A stretch of 64,000 bases of DNA from DASSUW01 sp963740605 (lineage in GTDB: Bacteria; Actinomycetota; Thermoleophilia; Solirubrobacterales; Solirubrobacteraceae): the NCBI GenBank assembly GCA_963740605.1, contig CAVUFC010000018.1, positions 1-64,000 of the forward strand. The letters run 5' to 3'. Each line of letters opens with the position of its first letter. Positions within the stretch are counted from its first letter, which is position 1. This document shows positions 38,576 to 47,065 of the stretch, piece after piece. The position numbers were made by a program, and so were the translations under genes. The notes below the pieces were generated by a model. The model searched no databases. It was not told the origin of the DNA and was given only the letters and a program-made list of their open reading frames with translations.

Positions 38576-40143
38576 TGACGATTCTCGACGAGCTGAGAGT
38601 CGCGGACATCGTTCGCCGGCATGCAGCGGAGCGTCCCGATGCGATCGCGATCCGACACGGCGACCAGGCGGTCACCTACGCGCAGCTCGACGAGCGGTCG
38701 AGCCGCCTGGCCCAGTTGCTGCTGGCGGCGGGCGCAGGCCCGGGCACGCGCGTCGCGCACCTGGACCGCAGCGCACCCGAGGTCGTCGAGCTGTTCGTCG
38801 CAGCGAGCAAGATCGGCGCGGTTGCAGTGCCGCTCAACTGGCGGCTGGCGGCACCCGAGCTGACGGCCATCATGGCCGATGCGGCCGCGCCCCTTCTGAT
38901 CGCCGGGCCGGCGTTCGCCGGCACCGCCGCAGACGTCGCCGACGCCGTCCCGCACCAAGTCGACGTGGTCAGCGTCGGCGCCGACTACGAGACGCGGCTC
39001 TCGGCCGCCGACGCCGTCGACCCCGGCGGAAGCGGCGAGGCCGGCGACCCGGTCGTGCAGATGTACACGTCGGGCACGACGGGCGCGCCGAAGGGGGTCC
39101 TCACGACGCAGCGCAACCTCGCGGCCGCGACGCTCAACGTCCCGTCGTGGCGGTTCGATGCGGAGTCGGTGAGCCTCACACCGCTGCCGATGTTCCACGT
39201 CGGCGGCATCGGCTGGTCGTACCTCGGGCTCTCGCAGGGCGCGACGACGATCCTGGTCAGCGAGTTCGATGCCGCCGCGGTCCTCGACATGCTCGAGTCC
39301 GCGCGGGTGACCAATGCCGTGTTCGTGCCCACGATCCTGCAGCTGCTGGCCGCCGTGCCCGGCGCTGCCGAGCGCGATTTCTCGGCGCTGCGGTCGATCG
39401 CCTACGGCGCGTCCCCGATCACGACGCCGGTGCTCAAGGCGGCGCTGCGCACGTTCCGATGCCCGCTCTTCGGCGTGTACGGGCTCACCGAGACGACCGG
39501 GGGCGTCGTCCAACTCGAGCCGGAGGATCACGATCCAGAGGGGCCCCGCGAGCACCTTCTCCGCTCCGCGGGCCGCCCGCGGCCGTGGGTGGAGCTACGG
39601 GTCGTCGACCCCGCCAGCGGCGCCGAGCTCGCGGCCGGTGCGGTCGGCGAGGTGTGGATGCGAGGGCCCAACGTCATGGCCGGCTACGCCAACCGTCCGA
39701 GCGAGACGGCTGCGGTCCTGACGCAGGAAGGCTGGCTGCGCACCGGCGACGGCGGCTATGTCGACGAGGACGGCTACCTGTTCCTCACCGACCGCATCAA
39801 AGACATGATCGTGACTGGGGGAGAGAACGTCTATCCAGTCGAGGTCGAGGAGGCGCTGTCGCAGCATCCCGCGGTGGCGGAGGTCGCCGTCATCGGCGTG
39901 CCCGACGAGCGCTGGGGCGAGGCGGTGACGGCACTGGTCGTCACGCATCCCGGCATGGTGGCTTGCACCGACGAACTCGTGGCGTTCACGCGCGAACGCC
40001 TCGCCGGCTACAAGCTCCCGCGCACAATCGACTTCGTCGAGACCCTACCCCGCAACCCCTCTGGGAAGGTCCTCAAGCACCAGTTGCGCGACCGCTATCG
40101 ACGGGCGGAGCGGGGCGCCCACACGGGGACACCTGTCTTCTGA
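38575..40143 (+). CDS. AMP-forming acyl-CoA synthetase
   Basis: 522 residues from ATG 38575; a GTG one codon earlier is possible. P-loop QMYTSGTTGAPKGVLTT, VYGLTETTGGVV, RTGDGGYVDEDGYLFLTDR, VTGGENVYPVEVEEAL and the C-terminal Lys in NPSGKVLKHQL. It is the fourth CoA ligase in the window. Coupled to the hydrolase upstream (TGATG). Might activate 3-hydroxy acids released from PHA or a related acid. Confidence 0.88.
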   Translation: MTILDELRVADIVRRHAAERPDAIAIRHGDQAVTYAQLDERSSRLAQLLLAAGAGPGTRVAHLDRSAPEVVELFVAASKIGAVAVPLNWRLAAPELTAIMADAAAPLLIAGPAFAGTAADVADAVPHQVDVVSVGADYETRLSAADAVDPGGSGEAGDPVVQMYTSGTTGAPKGVLTTQRNLAAATLNVPSWRFDAESVSLTPLPMFHVGGIGWSYLGLSQGATTILVSEFDAAAVLDMLESARVTNAVFVPTILQLLAAVPGAAERDFSALRSIAYGASPITTPVLKAALRTFRCPLFGVYGLTETTGGVVQLEPEDHDPEGPREHLLRSAGRPRPWVELRVVDPASGAELAAGAVGEVWMRGPNVMAGYANRPSETAAVLTQEGWLRTGDGGYVDEDGYLFLTDRIKDMIVTGGENVYPVEVEEALSQHPAVAEVAVIGVPDERWGEAVTALVVTHPGMVACTDELVAFTRERLAGYKLPRTIDFVETLPRNPSGKVLKHQLRDRYRRAERGAHTGTPVF

Positions 40144-40169
40144 TGGTTGCAGCCGTACTCCCCGCTCGT

Positions 40170-40294
40170 CACGGCGAGTCGGAGGCCATCGTCGGACGGT
40201 GGCTGACGACAGCCAGGTTTGCCGCGATCGCGTCGTCCTCGCGACGAAGGTCAGCAACAAGCCCGGCCGGGAACGCCTCGAGGCTAAGTCGAGG
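40170..40294 (+). pseudogene. Aldo/keto reductase internal fragment, frameshifted
   Basis: GESEAIVGRWL is read in one frame from about 40173, then DSQVCRDRVVLATKVSNKPG in the next frame from 40199. Joined, these match the conserved aldo/keto reductase segment 'G-x-SE-x-I-x-GRWL...RD-x-VVLATKV'. Both the N-terminal barrel strands with the catalytic residues and the C-terminus are missing. It is a remnant between the CoA ligase stop and the hydrolase. Confidence 0.5.
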
Positions 40295-40318
40295 ACCGAG
40301 CACGCATGGCGTCGCGGA

Positions 40319-41386
40319 TCATCGCGCGTCGGCAGAGCCGGCCCGGTCAGAGGGCCGGGCCGGGCCGAGCCGCTCCGCGAACCAGTCCGCGACGAGCGTG
40401 TGCATCTTCTGTGAGTGGTTCGTGATGCAGTGGTCGCCATCGGGGAACTCGGTCAGCGTCTTGTCGGCGCTCCGCGCACCGGTGTGGATGCGGCGTGCGC
40501 CGTCCACGCGGAAGACTCGGTCGGGAGTTCCGTGCACGACGTGCAACGGGCAGCGCACGGTGCGCAGGACGTCGCCGTCGATCGCGAGCCGGTCGAAGAC
40601 GGCTCGCGCATTGTCCGGGTCGTCATGTCCCGTCATGCGCTGCAGCTCGGTCACGAAGTTGGGGTAGCGGTCGAGGATCTCGGTCGGGCGATCGGTTCCG
40701 CTCGTGACGCAGCACGCTCGCACGCGCCGGTCTGCTGCAGCAGTGAGCACGGCGAGCCAGCCGCCGGCGCTGTTGCCCCAGAGGCCGATGCGGCCGTCGC
40801 AGGCCGGGTGGGAGGCGACGGCGTCGATGATCGCGCGGATCGCCCGGATCGCATGCTCGTCGAAGCGCAGCCCTCCGAAGAGTCGTGTCTCGCCCTGACC
40901 GGGGACGTCGACCAGCGCAGCGCTGAGGCCGCGTGCGGCGAGGTGGCGTGAGCCCGTCTCGTACTCCTCGCGCGACCCGCTGATCCCACACAACTGCAGC
41001 ACGACGGGGCCGGGCTGGCCAGCCGCGATGAGCCACGCGGAAATGCGGCCGCCGCGCCACGCGACCTCGATCCGCTGGTGCCGCGGCTCGGCAAGCCGGC
41101 CGCCGTCACGGAATGCGTCGAGCATGCGCCGGTAGAGCGGACGCTTCAGCGGATCGCCATCAGCAAGCGGGACCTGTCCGAAGCGGAAGCACGCTGAGGC
41201 CAGCAGGAACAGCTGGTGCGCCCTCGCCCGATCGCCGTTGTCGCGCGCGGCGCGAGCCTGGGCGAGCTTCCGCTCACCGAGGCGCTCTGCGGTGTCATGC
41301 CACGCCAGACCCGCGCCGGCGAGGGCGTGCAACTCGACCGCGTCTGCGCAAGCCATACCGTTGGCGGTCAGCCGCGCTAGCGGCAT
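40319..41386 (-). CDS. Alpha/beta hydrolase, FrsA/DUF1100-like
   Basis: 355 residues from ATG 41386; earlier in-frame starts exist and no good SD decides. N-terminal helical region (WHDTAERLGERKLAQARAA, AHQLFLLASACFRFGQ) followed by the hydrolase fold: VVLQLCGISGSREEY, nucleophile GLWGNSAGGWLAV (Ser), VHGTPDRVF (Asp), FPDGDHCITNH (His). This two-part layout fits the 2,6-dihydroxypseudooxynicotine hydrolase/FrsA group that cleaves C-C or ester bonds. Possibly controlled by the divergent MarR gene at 41842. Confidence 0.78.
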   Translation of the reverse strand: MPLARLTANGMACADAVELHALAGAGLAWHDTAERLGERKLAQARAARDNGDRARAHQLFLLASACFRFGQVPLADGDPLKRPLYRRMLDAFRDGGRLAEPRHQRIEVAWRGGRISAWLIAAGQPGPVVLQLCGISGSREEYETGSRHLAARGLSAALVDVPGQGETRLFGGLRFDEHAIRAIRAIIDAVASHPACDGRIGLWGNSAGGWLAVLTAAADRRVRACCVTSGTDRPTEILDRYPNFVTELQRMTGHDDPDNARAVFDRLAIDGDVLRTVRCPLHVVHGTPDRVFRVDGARRIHTGARSADKTLTEFPDGDHCITNHSQKMHTLVADWFAERLGPARPSDRAGSADAR

Positions 41387-41526
41387 CGCCCGCGCGTGAG
41401 CCTTGGCGGATCGAGCTGATCGGGAGAGCTTGGCTGGCAATGCCTGACGCAGACTGGGATATGCGACCCTCCAACTATTGCACGTCCGAGCGTGTCCGAA
41501 CCTCGTGCTGCCTTCCAACTATCGGA

Positions 41527-41539
41527 TTTCAAATTGAAA
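41527..41539. promoter_or_regulatory. MarR-type palindrome between divergent hydrolase and MarR genes
   Basis: TTTCAAATTGAAA, a 13-bp palindrome in an otherwise gene-free gap (41387-41841). Opposite in polarity to the regulon operator. Two ATAGTTGGA copies (minus strand, near 41471 and 41512) lie on its left. A plausible site for the MarR at 41842. Confidence 0.35.
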
Positions 41540-41841
41540 CTGAGCGAAGAAACCCCGACTACTTCGGCGGACCGCGACGATTGGCAGCGCCGACACGCCT
41601 CGCTTCCCGAGCGCGATGGCCGCACTGATCGAGTGCGCACGCGCACAAGCCGCCGAAGGGAGATCGTCCAGGGACTGCAGGCGGTCTGGGCTCTCCGGTC
41701 TTCTGATGCTTGCCGCCGTGCTCCCTCACCTACGGCCGGCAAGACGGCACGGCGAGCCGGAACGCCAGTCTCCTCATGCGTTCCGGCTCGCGTGCCACTC
41801 TGCGCCGTGTTCGCTCCGCGCGATGGGGCACACTGCCAGCG

Positions 41842-42345
41842 ATGGCCGACCCTCTGCCGTTCGATCCGATCGCTGAGGCCAAGCGCCAATGGCAAGTCCA
41901 TTGGGGTGATGAGGCGACCGCAGCGATGGGTGCGGTCACATCGATCATGCGCGTGCAACAGGTCCTGCTGGCGCGGCTGAACACTCTGCTCGAGCCATGG
42001 GACCTGACCTTCCCGCGATATGAAGCCCTGATGCTCTTGTCGTACAGCCGTACGGGAGCTCTCCCGCTCGGCAAGATGGGCGACCGCCTGCAGGTACATC
42101 GGGCAAGCGTCACGAATGTCGTCGACCGTCTCGAGGAACAGGGCCTCGTGGAGCGTGTCGCCCAGCCCGCCGATCGCCGGAGTGTGCTTGCGTCGATCAC
42201 CCCGAAAGGACGTGGCGTCGCGAAGGCGGCCACCGCGCGGCTCAACGCCGAGCGGTTCGGGACCGAGCCGTGGTCCGATAGCCGCTGCGACGATCTCTTC
42301 CGAATGCTGCGGCCGCTGCGAAGGGCAGCCGGCGACTTTGACTAG
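41842..42345 (+). CDS. MarR-family transcriptional regulator
   Basis: 167 residues from ATG 41842. Winged-helix core: LTFPRYEALMLLSYSRTGAL, then KMGDRLQVHRASVTNVVDRL with EEQGLVERVAQPADRRSVLA (wing). Flanking helices form the dimer interface. Such regulators respond to small aromatic or lipophilic ligands. The 3' end overlaps the C-terminal remnant of an acyl-CoA dehydrogenase on the other strand by 3 nt. Candidate target: hydrolase at 40319. Confidence 0.88.
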   Translation: MADPLPFDPIAEAKRQWQVHWGDEATAAMGAVTSIMRVQQVLLARLNTLLEPWDLTFPRYEALMLLSYSRTGALPLGKMGDRLQVHRASVTNVVDRLEEQGLVERVAQPADRRSVLASITPKGRGVAKAATARLNAERFGTEPWSDSRCDDLFRMLRPLRRAAGDFD

Positions 42346-42407
42346 AGGTGCCGAGCGATGACGAGGCGCTGGATCTCGTTCGTGCCCTCGTAGATCCGGG
42401 TGTATCG
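42342..42407 (-). pseudogene. Acyl-CoA dehydrogenase C-terminal remnant
   Basis: The minus strand reads RYTRIYEGTNEIQRLVIARH then L and a stop, exactly the last residues of a typical acyl-CoA dehydrogenase, including the catalytic-Glu YEGT motif. Upstream of it (beyond about 42408) homology ends abruptly at unrelated sequence leading to the DUF4143-like ATPase, so the rest of the gene was removed or displaced. Confidence 0.7.
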
Positions 42408-42494
42408 CGGGAGCAGGGGGGAGGGCCGGCGCCTGGAGAGGTCTTCCTGCGGCGATCTTCAGGGCGCGCTCGCCGGTTTCAGGCTCCCGGCCGC

Positions 42495-42587
42495 GATCGT
42501 TATGAATTCCCGGTTGTTTTTCAGACTCCCTGCCAAATGGTTTACGATCTCCCCCCTAGGATCGTTACATTCTCCCGGTTGTTCTTC
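42495..42587 (+). repeat. Direct repeat pair upstream of the DUF4143-like ATPase
   Basis: A 28-nt unit at 42495-42522 (GATCGTTA...CCCGGTTGTTTTTC) recurs at 42560-42587 with 22 of 28 matches, spaced 65 nt. The second copy lies between the -35 and -10 of the ATPase promoter, so it may be an operator pair or a duplicated promoter. The surrounding 100 nt are less GC-rich than the rest of the window. Confidence 0.5.
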
Positions 42588-42593
42588 TACAAT
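42565..42593 (+). promoter_or_regulatory. Promoter of the DUF4143-like ATPase
   Basis: TTACAT (42565-42570), 17-nt spacer, TACAAT (42588-42593). Predicted transcription start is within a few bases of the ATG at 42604. Confidence 0.5.
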
Positions 42594-42603
42594 GGTCGCA
42601 CCG

Positions 42604-43851
42604 ATGGCCTACGTTGCGCGCATTGCTGACGCGGAGGTCCGCGCACGTCTGGCGGCGAACGGTGCGGTTGTCATCGAGGGACCGAAAGCCTGCGGGAAGA
42701 CCGAGACGGCACGCCAGCAGGCCGCCAGTGAGGTGCTGCTCGACGTTGACGCTGCGGCGCAGCAAGCCGCGGCGATCGACCCGCGACTCGTGCTGGACGG
42801 GGCGACGCCGCGGCTGATCGACGAGTGGCAGATCGTCCCGGAGGTCTGGAACCACGTGCGCCGCGAGGTCGACGCGCGCGCCGAGCCTGGGCAATTCCTG
42901 CTGACCGGCTCCGCGACGCCGGCCGATGATCAGACCCGGCACACCGGCGGGCTGAGGTTCGGACGTGTGCAGATGCGACCGATGACCCTCGCCGAGGTGG
43001 GCACGAGCACGGGTGAAATCTCGCTTACGGCGCTGCTGGCGGGAGATGAGACCCGTAGCCCGGATCCGGGCCTGACCGTCCCAGACTTGATCGAAGAGGT
43101 CGTCCGGGGCGGCTGGCCGGGCATCCGGCACCTCGCGGTCGCGGATGCCGCCCGTGCGCTGCGCGACTACCTCGACCGCATTCGCCGAACCGACATCAGG
43201 GCCGTGGACGGCGTGCGTCGCGATCCCGAGCGGGTGCAGGCCGTGCTGCGAAGCCTCGCCCGTCACGTCGGCACACAGGCTACGCTCACGACTATCGCTG
43301 CCGACGCCGCGATGTCCGGCACCAAGGTCACTGATGACACGGTGTCCGACTACCTGAACGCGCTCGCTCGGCTGATGATCGTCGAGGATCAGCCGGCCTG
43401 GAACACGCACCTGCGTTCGAGCCATGCCCTCCGCACCGCCCCGACGCGGCACTTCACCGACCCCTCGCTCGCTGTCGCCGCGCTACGCGCCACCCCGGAT
43501 GCGCTCCTCAAAGACCTCAACGCGCTCGGGCTCCTGTTCGAGTCGCTCGTCGTCCGCGACCTGCGCGTCTATGCCCAGGCGCTCGATGGGCAGCTCTCCC
43601 ACTACCGCGACCAGTCACAGCTCGAGGTCGATGCGATCGTCGACATCGGCGATCGCTGGGCGGCGTTCGAGGTCAAGCTCGGCCCGGGCCAGATCGACCA
43701 GGCTGCCGACACGTTGGTGCGGTTCGCCGACCGCGTCGACACCACAAGGCGCGGCGACCCGGCGCTGCTCGGCATCATCGTGGGGAGCGGCTATGGGTAC
43801 GTCAGGCCCGATGGGATCCACGTGATACCGGTGGGCGCGTTGGGGCCGTAG
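42604..43851 (+). CDS. AAA-type ATP-binding protein with DUF4143-like C-terminus
   Basis: 415 residues from ATG 42604. Walker A-like VVIEGPKACGKTETARQ (residues 20-36), Walker B-like PRLIDEWQIVPEVWNHVR, FLLTGSATPADD, and a C-terminal nuclease-like domain (FESLVVRDLRVYAQAL, LEVDAIVDIGDRWAAFEVKL) with the D-x(n)-E-x-K pattern. These proteins are scattered, often mobile, and suspected to act in toxin-antitoxin or defence-like roles. Gene remnants on both sides indicate insertion into former fatty-acid genes. Unrelated to the surrounding metabolism. Confidence 0.82.
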   Translation: MAYVARIADAEVRARLAANGAVVIEGPKACGKTETARQQAASEVLLDVDAAAQQAAAIDPRLVLDGATPRLIDEWQIVPEVWNHVRREVDARAEPGQFLLTGSATPADDQTRHTGGLRFGRVQMRPMTLAEVGTSTGEISLTALLAGDETRSPDPGLTVPDLIEEVVRGGWPGIRHLAVADAARALRDYLDRIRRTDIRAVDGVRRDPERVQAVLRSLARHVGTQATLTTIAADAAMSGTKVTDDTVSDYLNALARLMIVEDQPAWNTHLRSSHALRTAPTRHFTDPSLAVAALRATPDALLKDLNALGLLFESLVVRDLRVYAQALDGQLSHYRDQSQLEVDAIVDIGDRWAAFEVKLGPGQIDQAADTLVRFADRVDTTRRGDPALLGIIVGSGYGYVRPDGIHVIPVGALGP

Positions 43852-43895
43852 CGCCAGCGGTTCTTGAGCGCGACGTAGACGGTGAGCGATGGGGT

Positions 43896-43991
43896 CTCCA
43901 GATCCCGCGCTACTGGCGGATCGTCGACGGCGTCCCGACGACCGTCACCGGCAAGGTCCAGAAGTACCGTCTGCGCGAGTTGGCGGCGTAG
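43896..43991 (+). pseudogene. Acyl-CoA synthetase C-terminal remnant
   Basis: Reads LQIPRYWRIVDGVPTTVTGK, then VQKYRLRELAA and a stop: the last 31 residues of a medium-chain AMP-forming CoA ligase, including the catalytic Lys of T-V-T-GKVQK. No upstream ligase sequence remains in frame; the DUF4143-like ATPase ends 45 nt before it. Confidence 0.72.
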
Positions 43992-44032
43992 CATGGCTCG
44001 ATAACTAGTCGGGGTCAGTCCGCATCTCCGTC

Positions 44033-45154
44033 TCATGGGAAGTCGTTCCGCGCGCGGATGATCAGGTCGACCATGTTGGAGCCGCCGCTGGCGCCGTTCG
44101 TCGAGCTGTTCTGCCAGCTCTGGTCGGCCACGGCGCGCGGCCATGGCTCGCCGGACCACCAGCCGAAGAACGGGCCGCCCGACTGGCCGGGCCAGATGTC
44201 GCCGAGGTGGTAGATGGCCTGGTTGGTCTCCGGCTCGTTGTCGTCGCCGTTGAGGCTGATGCTGCCCTCGAACGACGGACGGGTGCCGGAGCTCAGGTCG
44301 CCCGGGTAGCCGATGTGGCTCCAGTAGGTGCCGCCGTCCCAGGAGTCGCTGTAGGTGCGCGAGCCCATCCAGCCGGTCACGTCTCCGATCCGGCGGTCGA
44401 GCGCGACGACGACGTAGTCGTTACGGGCTTCGGTTCCGTCGATCGTGGGCCCGCTGACCTGTTGCTGCCAGTAGATGTGGATGCCCCACGCGGCGCCGAA
44501 CGGCTCGCTGCCGTCGAAATACGACGGGATGAACTTGATCCAGCCTGCCACGTACGGGTTGGGCGGGTTGATCCACTGGATCGCGTGGCTGCATGTGAGC
44601 AGATGTCGCGGACCGATCATCACGCCGGACGCCCAACCGCCGGCTGACGTCTCGACGCGGCCTGCGGTGCACCACGGGAACGATGTGTCGCTGAACGTGT
44701 ACCGGTTCTCGGGCGCGAAGACCGTGGTGGCCCAGCGCGTCTCGGGGTCCAGCGCGGCCAGGGCGTCGATCTTGACGGGGATGGCGAGTCGCTTGTCGAG
44801 CTTCTGTGGACGCACGCGGCTTGCGAGGTGGTCGGGCAGGTGGCCGACGAGGGTCTCCTTGTGATCCTCTTCGGTCAGCAGTTTGCGCCGTGCGGCGAGC
44901 TTTGTGCCCTTCACGCCCGGCGGGAAGCGGTGCTCGCCGACGGCCACTCCGGCCACTGACATGTCGACCTTGAACGTGCGTTTGCGCTTGCCGTCGAATA
45001 GGCCCTGGACGGCCTCGGCCTTCTTGGCCCGCGCGCGCGGCCCGTCGCCGGCCAGGAAGCGCGTCTCGGTCAGCGTGGTCGGCGGTGGCTTGAGTGCGTC
45101 GCGGTCCTTCACCCGGCGTCCGAGCAGTCGGTACTCGATCGGCGCTTCACTCAT
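44033..45154 (-). CDS. Trypsin/V8-like serine protease
   Basis: 373 residues. Chymotrypsin-fold triad: His190 (GPRHLLTCSHAI), Asp246 (EARNDYVVVAL) and Ser325 (IWPGQSGGPFFG), with the charge and spacing expected of Glu-specific V8-like endopeptidases. The N-terminal 140 residues are Lys/Arg-rich and may be a propeptide-like region. No signal peptide or membrane segment at the ATG used (GGAAGG upstream), so export is unexplained. It stands alone, with the multi-pass membrane gene 179 nt away. Confidence 0.83.
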   Translation of the reverse strand: MSEAPIEYRLLGRRVKDRDALKPPPTTLTETRFLAGDGPRARAKKAEAVQGLFDGKRKRTFKVDMSVAGVAVGEHRFPPGVKGTKLAARRKLLTEEDHKETLVGHLPDHLASRVRPQKLDKRLAIPVKIDALAALDPETRWATTVFAPENRYTFSDTSFPWCTAGRVETSAGGWASGVMIGPRHLLTCSHAIQWINPPNPYVAGWIKFIPSYFDGSEPFGAAWGIHIYWQQQVSGPTIDGTEARNDYVVVALDRRIGDVTGWMGSRTYSDSWDGGTYWSHIGYPGDLSSGTRPSFEGSISLNGDDNEPETNQAIYHLGDIWPGQSGGPFFGWWSGEPWPRAVADQSWQNSSTNGASGGSNMVDLIIRARNDFP

Positions 45155-45333
45155 GGGGGCCTTCCTCTCTGGTGCACAGCCCGCGAGGTCAGCCAGACCC
45201 TAACCCTGCCGCCGAGCCCAAACAAACGCCTGCGGCCCGCGAGGACGACGCGTCACGATGCAGGACGGTCGTGCTCCGCTAGGCGCCCGACTCGAGCTCT
45301 AGCCCGATCTCGCGTAAAGCGAGGCGTACCCTG

Positions 45334-46272
45334 TCACTGACTCGGGGCCACGCGAGCAGGCCTCGGGCCCGCCCGAACGCGGCCGAGCATGTACCACTCG
45401 AGCGCCGACAGCGCGACGAAGAGGGCGGCGATGCCCGCGACGAACGCGTACGCGAGCGGGTTCGAGGTATCGATGTCGTCCCAGGCGCGGATTGTTCCGA
45501 GCAGGATCAGCGCGAGCCCGATGAGCTGGCTCTCGAGCGTGATCCGGATCGCGGTCCAGCGGCCGTCGAGCCCCATCATCAGCGCCGTGACTCCGGGAAG
45601 CGCGAACCATCCGCCGAGCGTCTCCGCTGTCAGCGACGTCAACTGCCACGGCCAGTGCTCGATCATCGTCGACGGTGAGAGCAGCAAGATGAGCGCGACC
45701 GCCGACTGCGCGGCGCCCGCCGCGAGCAGCAGCGGCCGCACGAAGCCGGGTAGCGGCGGCTCGCCCGGTTCCGGCGTCTCGGGGTCGGTCCTGCGGTTGC
45801 GCCACCACGCCAGTGGGACGAGCACCGGGGTCGTCACGTACAGGCCGACCCAGATCCAGAACGCGACGTGCGCGGTTGCGAAGCGATCGAGGTGGTTGAA
45901 GGTCCCGATCGCCATGAAGAGTGTGAACGCGGTCACCGGCAGGAATCCGACCTGGATCCGGTGCCACCGCGTTTCCAGGGCGACGCGAACGAAGAAGTAT
46001 GCCCCGGCGATGTAGCCGGCGCCCATGATCAACGGCGTGATCGTGGGCTGCACGTTCCACGCAAACCAGTGACGCGTGTCGTCAGGGAACATGTACAGCA
46101 GCGCGAACGCGACCGCGAGAAACGGCACGATCACGGCCCCCAGAAACCGGGTTTCGGGAAGCACGCGATCGTCGCGCGTGAGTCGCGTTACCGTCGAACC
46201 GTCGTCGCCACTCGAGGTGCCCGCAATTCGGTGCTCGTCGCGCAAGGCTTCTATGTATCTGGTGTCCGTCAT
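45334..46272 (-). CDS. Multi-pass membrane protein, unknown function
   Basis: 312 residues with about eight hydrophobic segments, e.g. GAVIVPFLAVAFALLYMF (near 45), PLIMGAGYIAGAYFFV (80), FLPVTAFTLFMAIGTF (110), AHVAFWIWVGLYVTTPVL (133), LLLAAGAAQSAVALILLL (180) and PLAYAFVAGIAALFVAL (270). A hydrophilic N-terminus of about 40 residues is cytoplasmic. No catalytic motif recognised. No clear operon partner. Confidence 0.7.
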   Translation of the reverse strand: MTDTRYIEALRDEHRIAGTSSGDDGSTVTRLTRDDRVLPETRFLGAVIVPFLAVAFALLYMFPDDTRHWFAWNVQPTITPLIMGAGYIAGAYFFVRVALETRWHRIQVGFLPVTAFTLFMAIGTFNHLDRFATAHVAFWIWVGLYVTTPVLVPLAWWRNRRTDPETPEPGEPPLPGFVRPLLLAAGAAQSAVALILLLSPSTMIEHWPWQLTSLTAETLGGWFALPGVTALMMGLDGRWTAIRITLESQLIGLALILLGTIRAWDDIDTSNPLAYAFVAGIAALFVALSALEWYMLGRVRAGPRPARVAPSQ

Positions 46273-46657
46273 AGCCGGCCCTCAGCGGTGCTCGTGGTTG
46301 GGGTAGCCGAAGCGCAGGGCGCGTCCCGTTCCGAGCGCTGGCTGCCGTGCGCGCCGATGGGTGCGGCGGGATGGCCAGCAGCCTGAGCGCCGTCGGCACG
46401 GTTCGCATGGCGGACAGTCGGCGGTGAGGACGTTCCGTTACAGGCGCCTGACGCCGTTCGAGGCTAATCCGTTACCCACAGGCGCGGGGCGGCTACTACG
46501 CCGATCTCGCGGAGCCGATGCGCAGCGTGATCGATAGTCGTCGAACGCTGTCAGTGATCTCGGACCGAGATTGAAGCTAGGTGATCGACGCCGCATGGTC
46601 CTGCGCGAGTTGGCCAGCCGTCGGCTTTCGCGGCTTGACCAACATGTGACAAACGCA

Positions 46658-46890
46658 GACGGGGTCTCAAACGGGGTCCAAAGTGAGGGCAAGTGAGCAC
46701 AACTGACGACGACTCAAATCACGCCACAGAGCCAAATCAAGCCCCTGCACAACCGGATTTGCCGGGTTGTGGTCCCGGCGGCCGCGGGTTCGTGTCCCGT
46801 CGCTCGCCTCTTGAAGGCGCTGCAAATCGGAACACCGGTTTGCGGGGCGCTGAGGCGGCGGGGCGCGACGGGGTCCAAACGGGGTGCAAA
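46658..46890 (+). repeat. Direct repeats flanking a tRNA-His 3' fragment
   Basis: Copy 1 at 46658-46682 and copy 2 at 46867-46890 share 22 of 24 aligned bases (GACGGGGTC-CAAACGGGGT-CAAA), each with an internal near-tandem ACGGGGT. They bracket the tRNA-His fragment at 46762-46808. The whole gap 46273-47065 holds no gene I can support; the frames spanning it are interrupted or give tRNA-antisense peptides. Confidence 0.55.
46762..46808 (+). other. tRNA-His (GTG) 3' half fragment, putative attachment site remnant
   Basis: Anticodon stem CCGGG / loop TTGTGGT / stem CCCGG (anticodon GTG, 46769-46771 region), variable loop, T stem-loop GCGGG-TTCGTGT-CCCGT (46784-46800) and acceptor strand CGCTCGCC (46801-46808). 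It closely follows actinobacterial tRNA-His 3' halves. No D-arm or 5' acceptor strand precedes it, so it cannot be a functional tRNA. Such 3' fragments are what tyrosine integrases leave at att sites. Confidence 0.7.
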
Positions 46891-46962
46891 CCCTCGTCAG
46901 AGCTTCAGGCGGCGAGCCAGCTGAGTACTGGCCTTCAATCCCCGGTTCGAGCGCATCATTCA

Positions 46963-46982
46963 GCGGAGCGTGGATGCTCCGC
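46963..46982. terminator. Hairpin beyond the FAD monooxygenase
   Basis: GCGGAGC / GCTCCGC pair around a 6-nt loop. It lies 84 nt downstream of the stop of the minus-strand gene ending at 47066. No U-tract; weak evidence. Confidence 0.35.
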
Positions 46983-47065
46983 ATGAGGTTCTCGACGACG
47001 CGTGCGCGTCCGCGTGGGTCCTGTCCATGCGCGTGCAGGAGTCGCAGCCGGCCGGCCGCGATCGC

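Noticed and set aside
40141..41740. Short imperfect repeat (CTTCTGATG-x-TTGC-x-GCCGT) near 40139 and 41700
   Set aside because: About 24 bp with several mismatches; no flanking structure or gene to support a mobile element.
43791..44159. Minus-strand frame covering the CoA ligase remnant
   Set aside because: The plus strand reads the conserved ligase C-terminus; the minus frame is Arg-rich apart from a short stretch and has no recognisable domain.
46667..46986. Frames on both strands across the tRNA-His fragment
   Set aside because: The minus-strand peptide contains the DGTRTRG-type string that arises from antisense translation of a tRNA T arm; no family match, so not called as genes.
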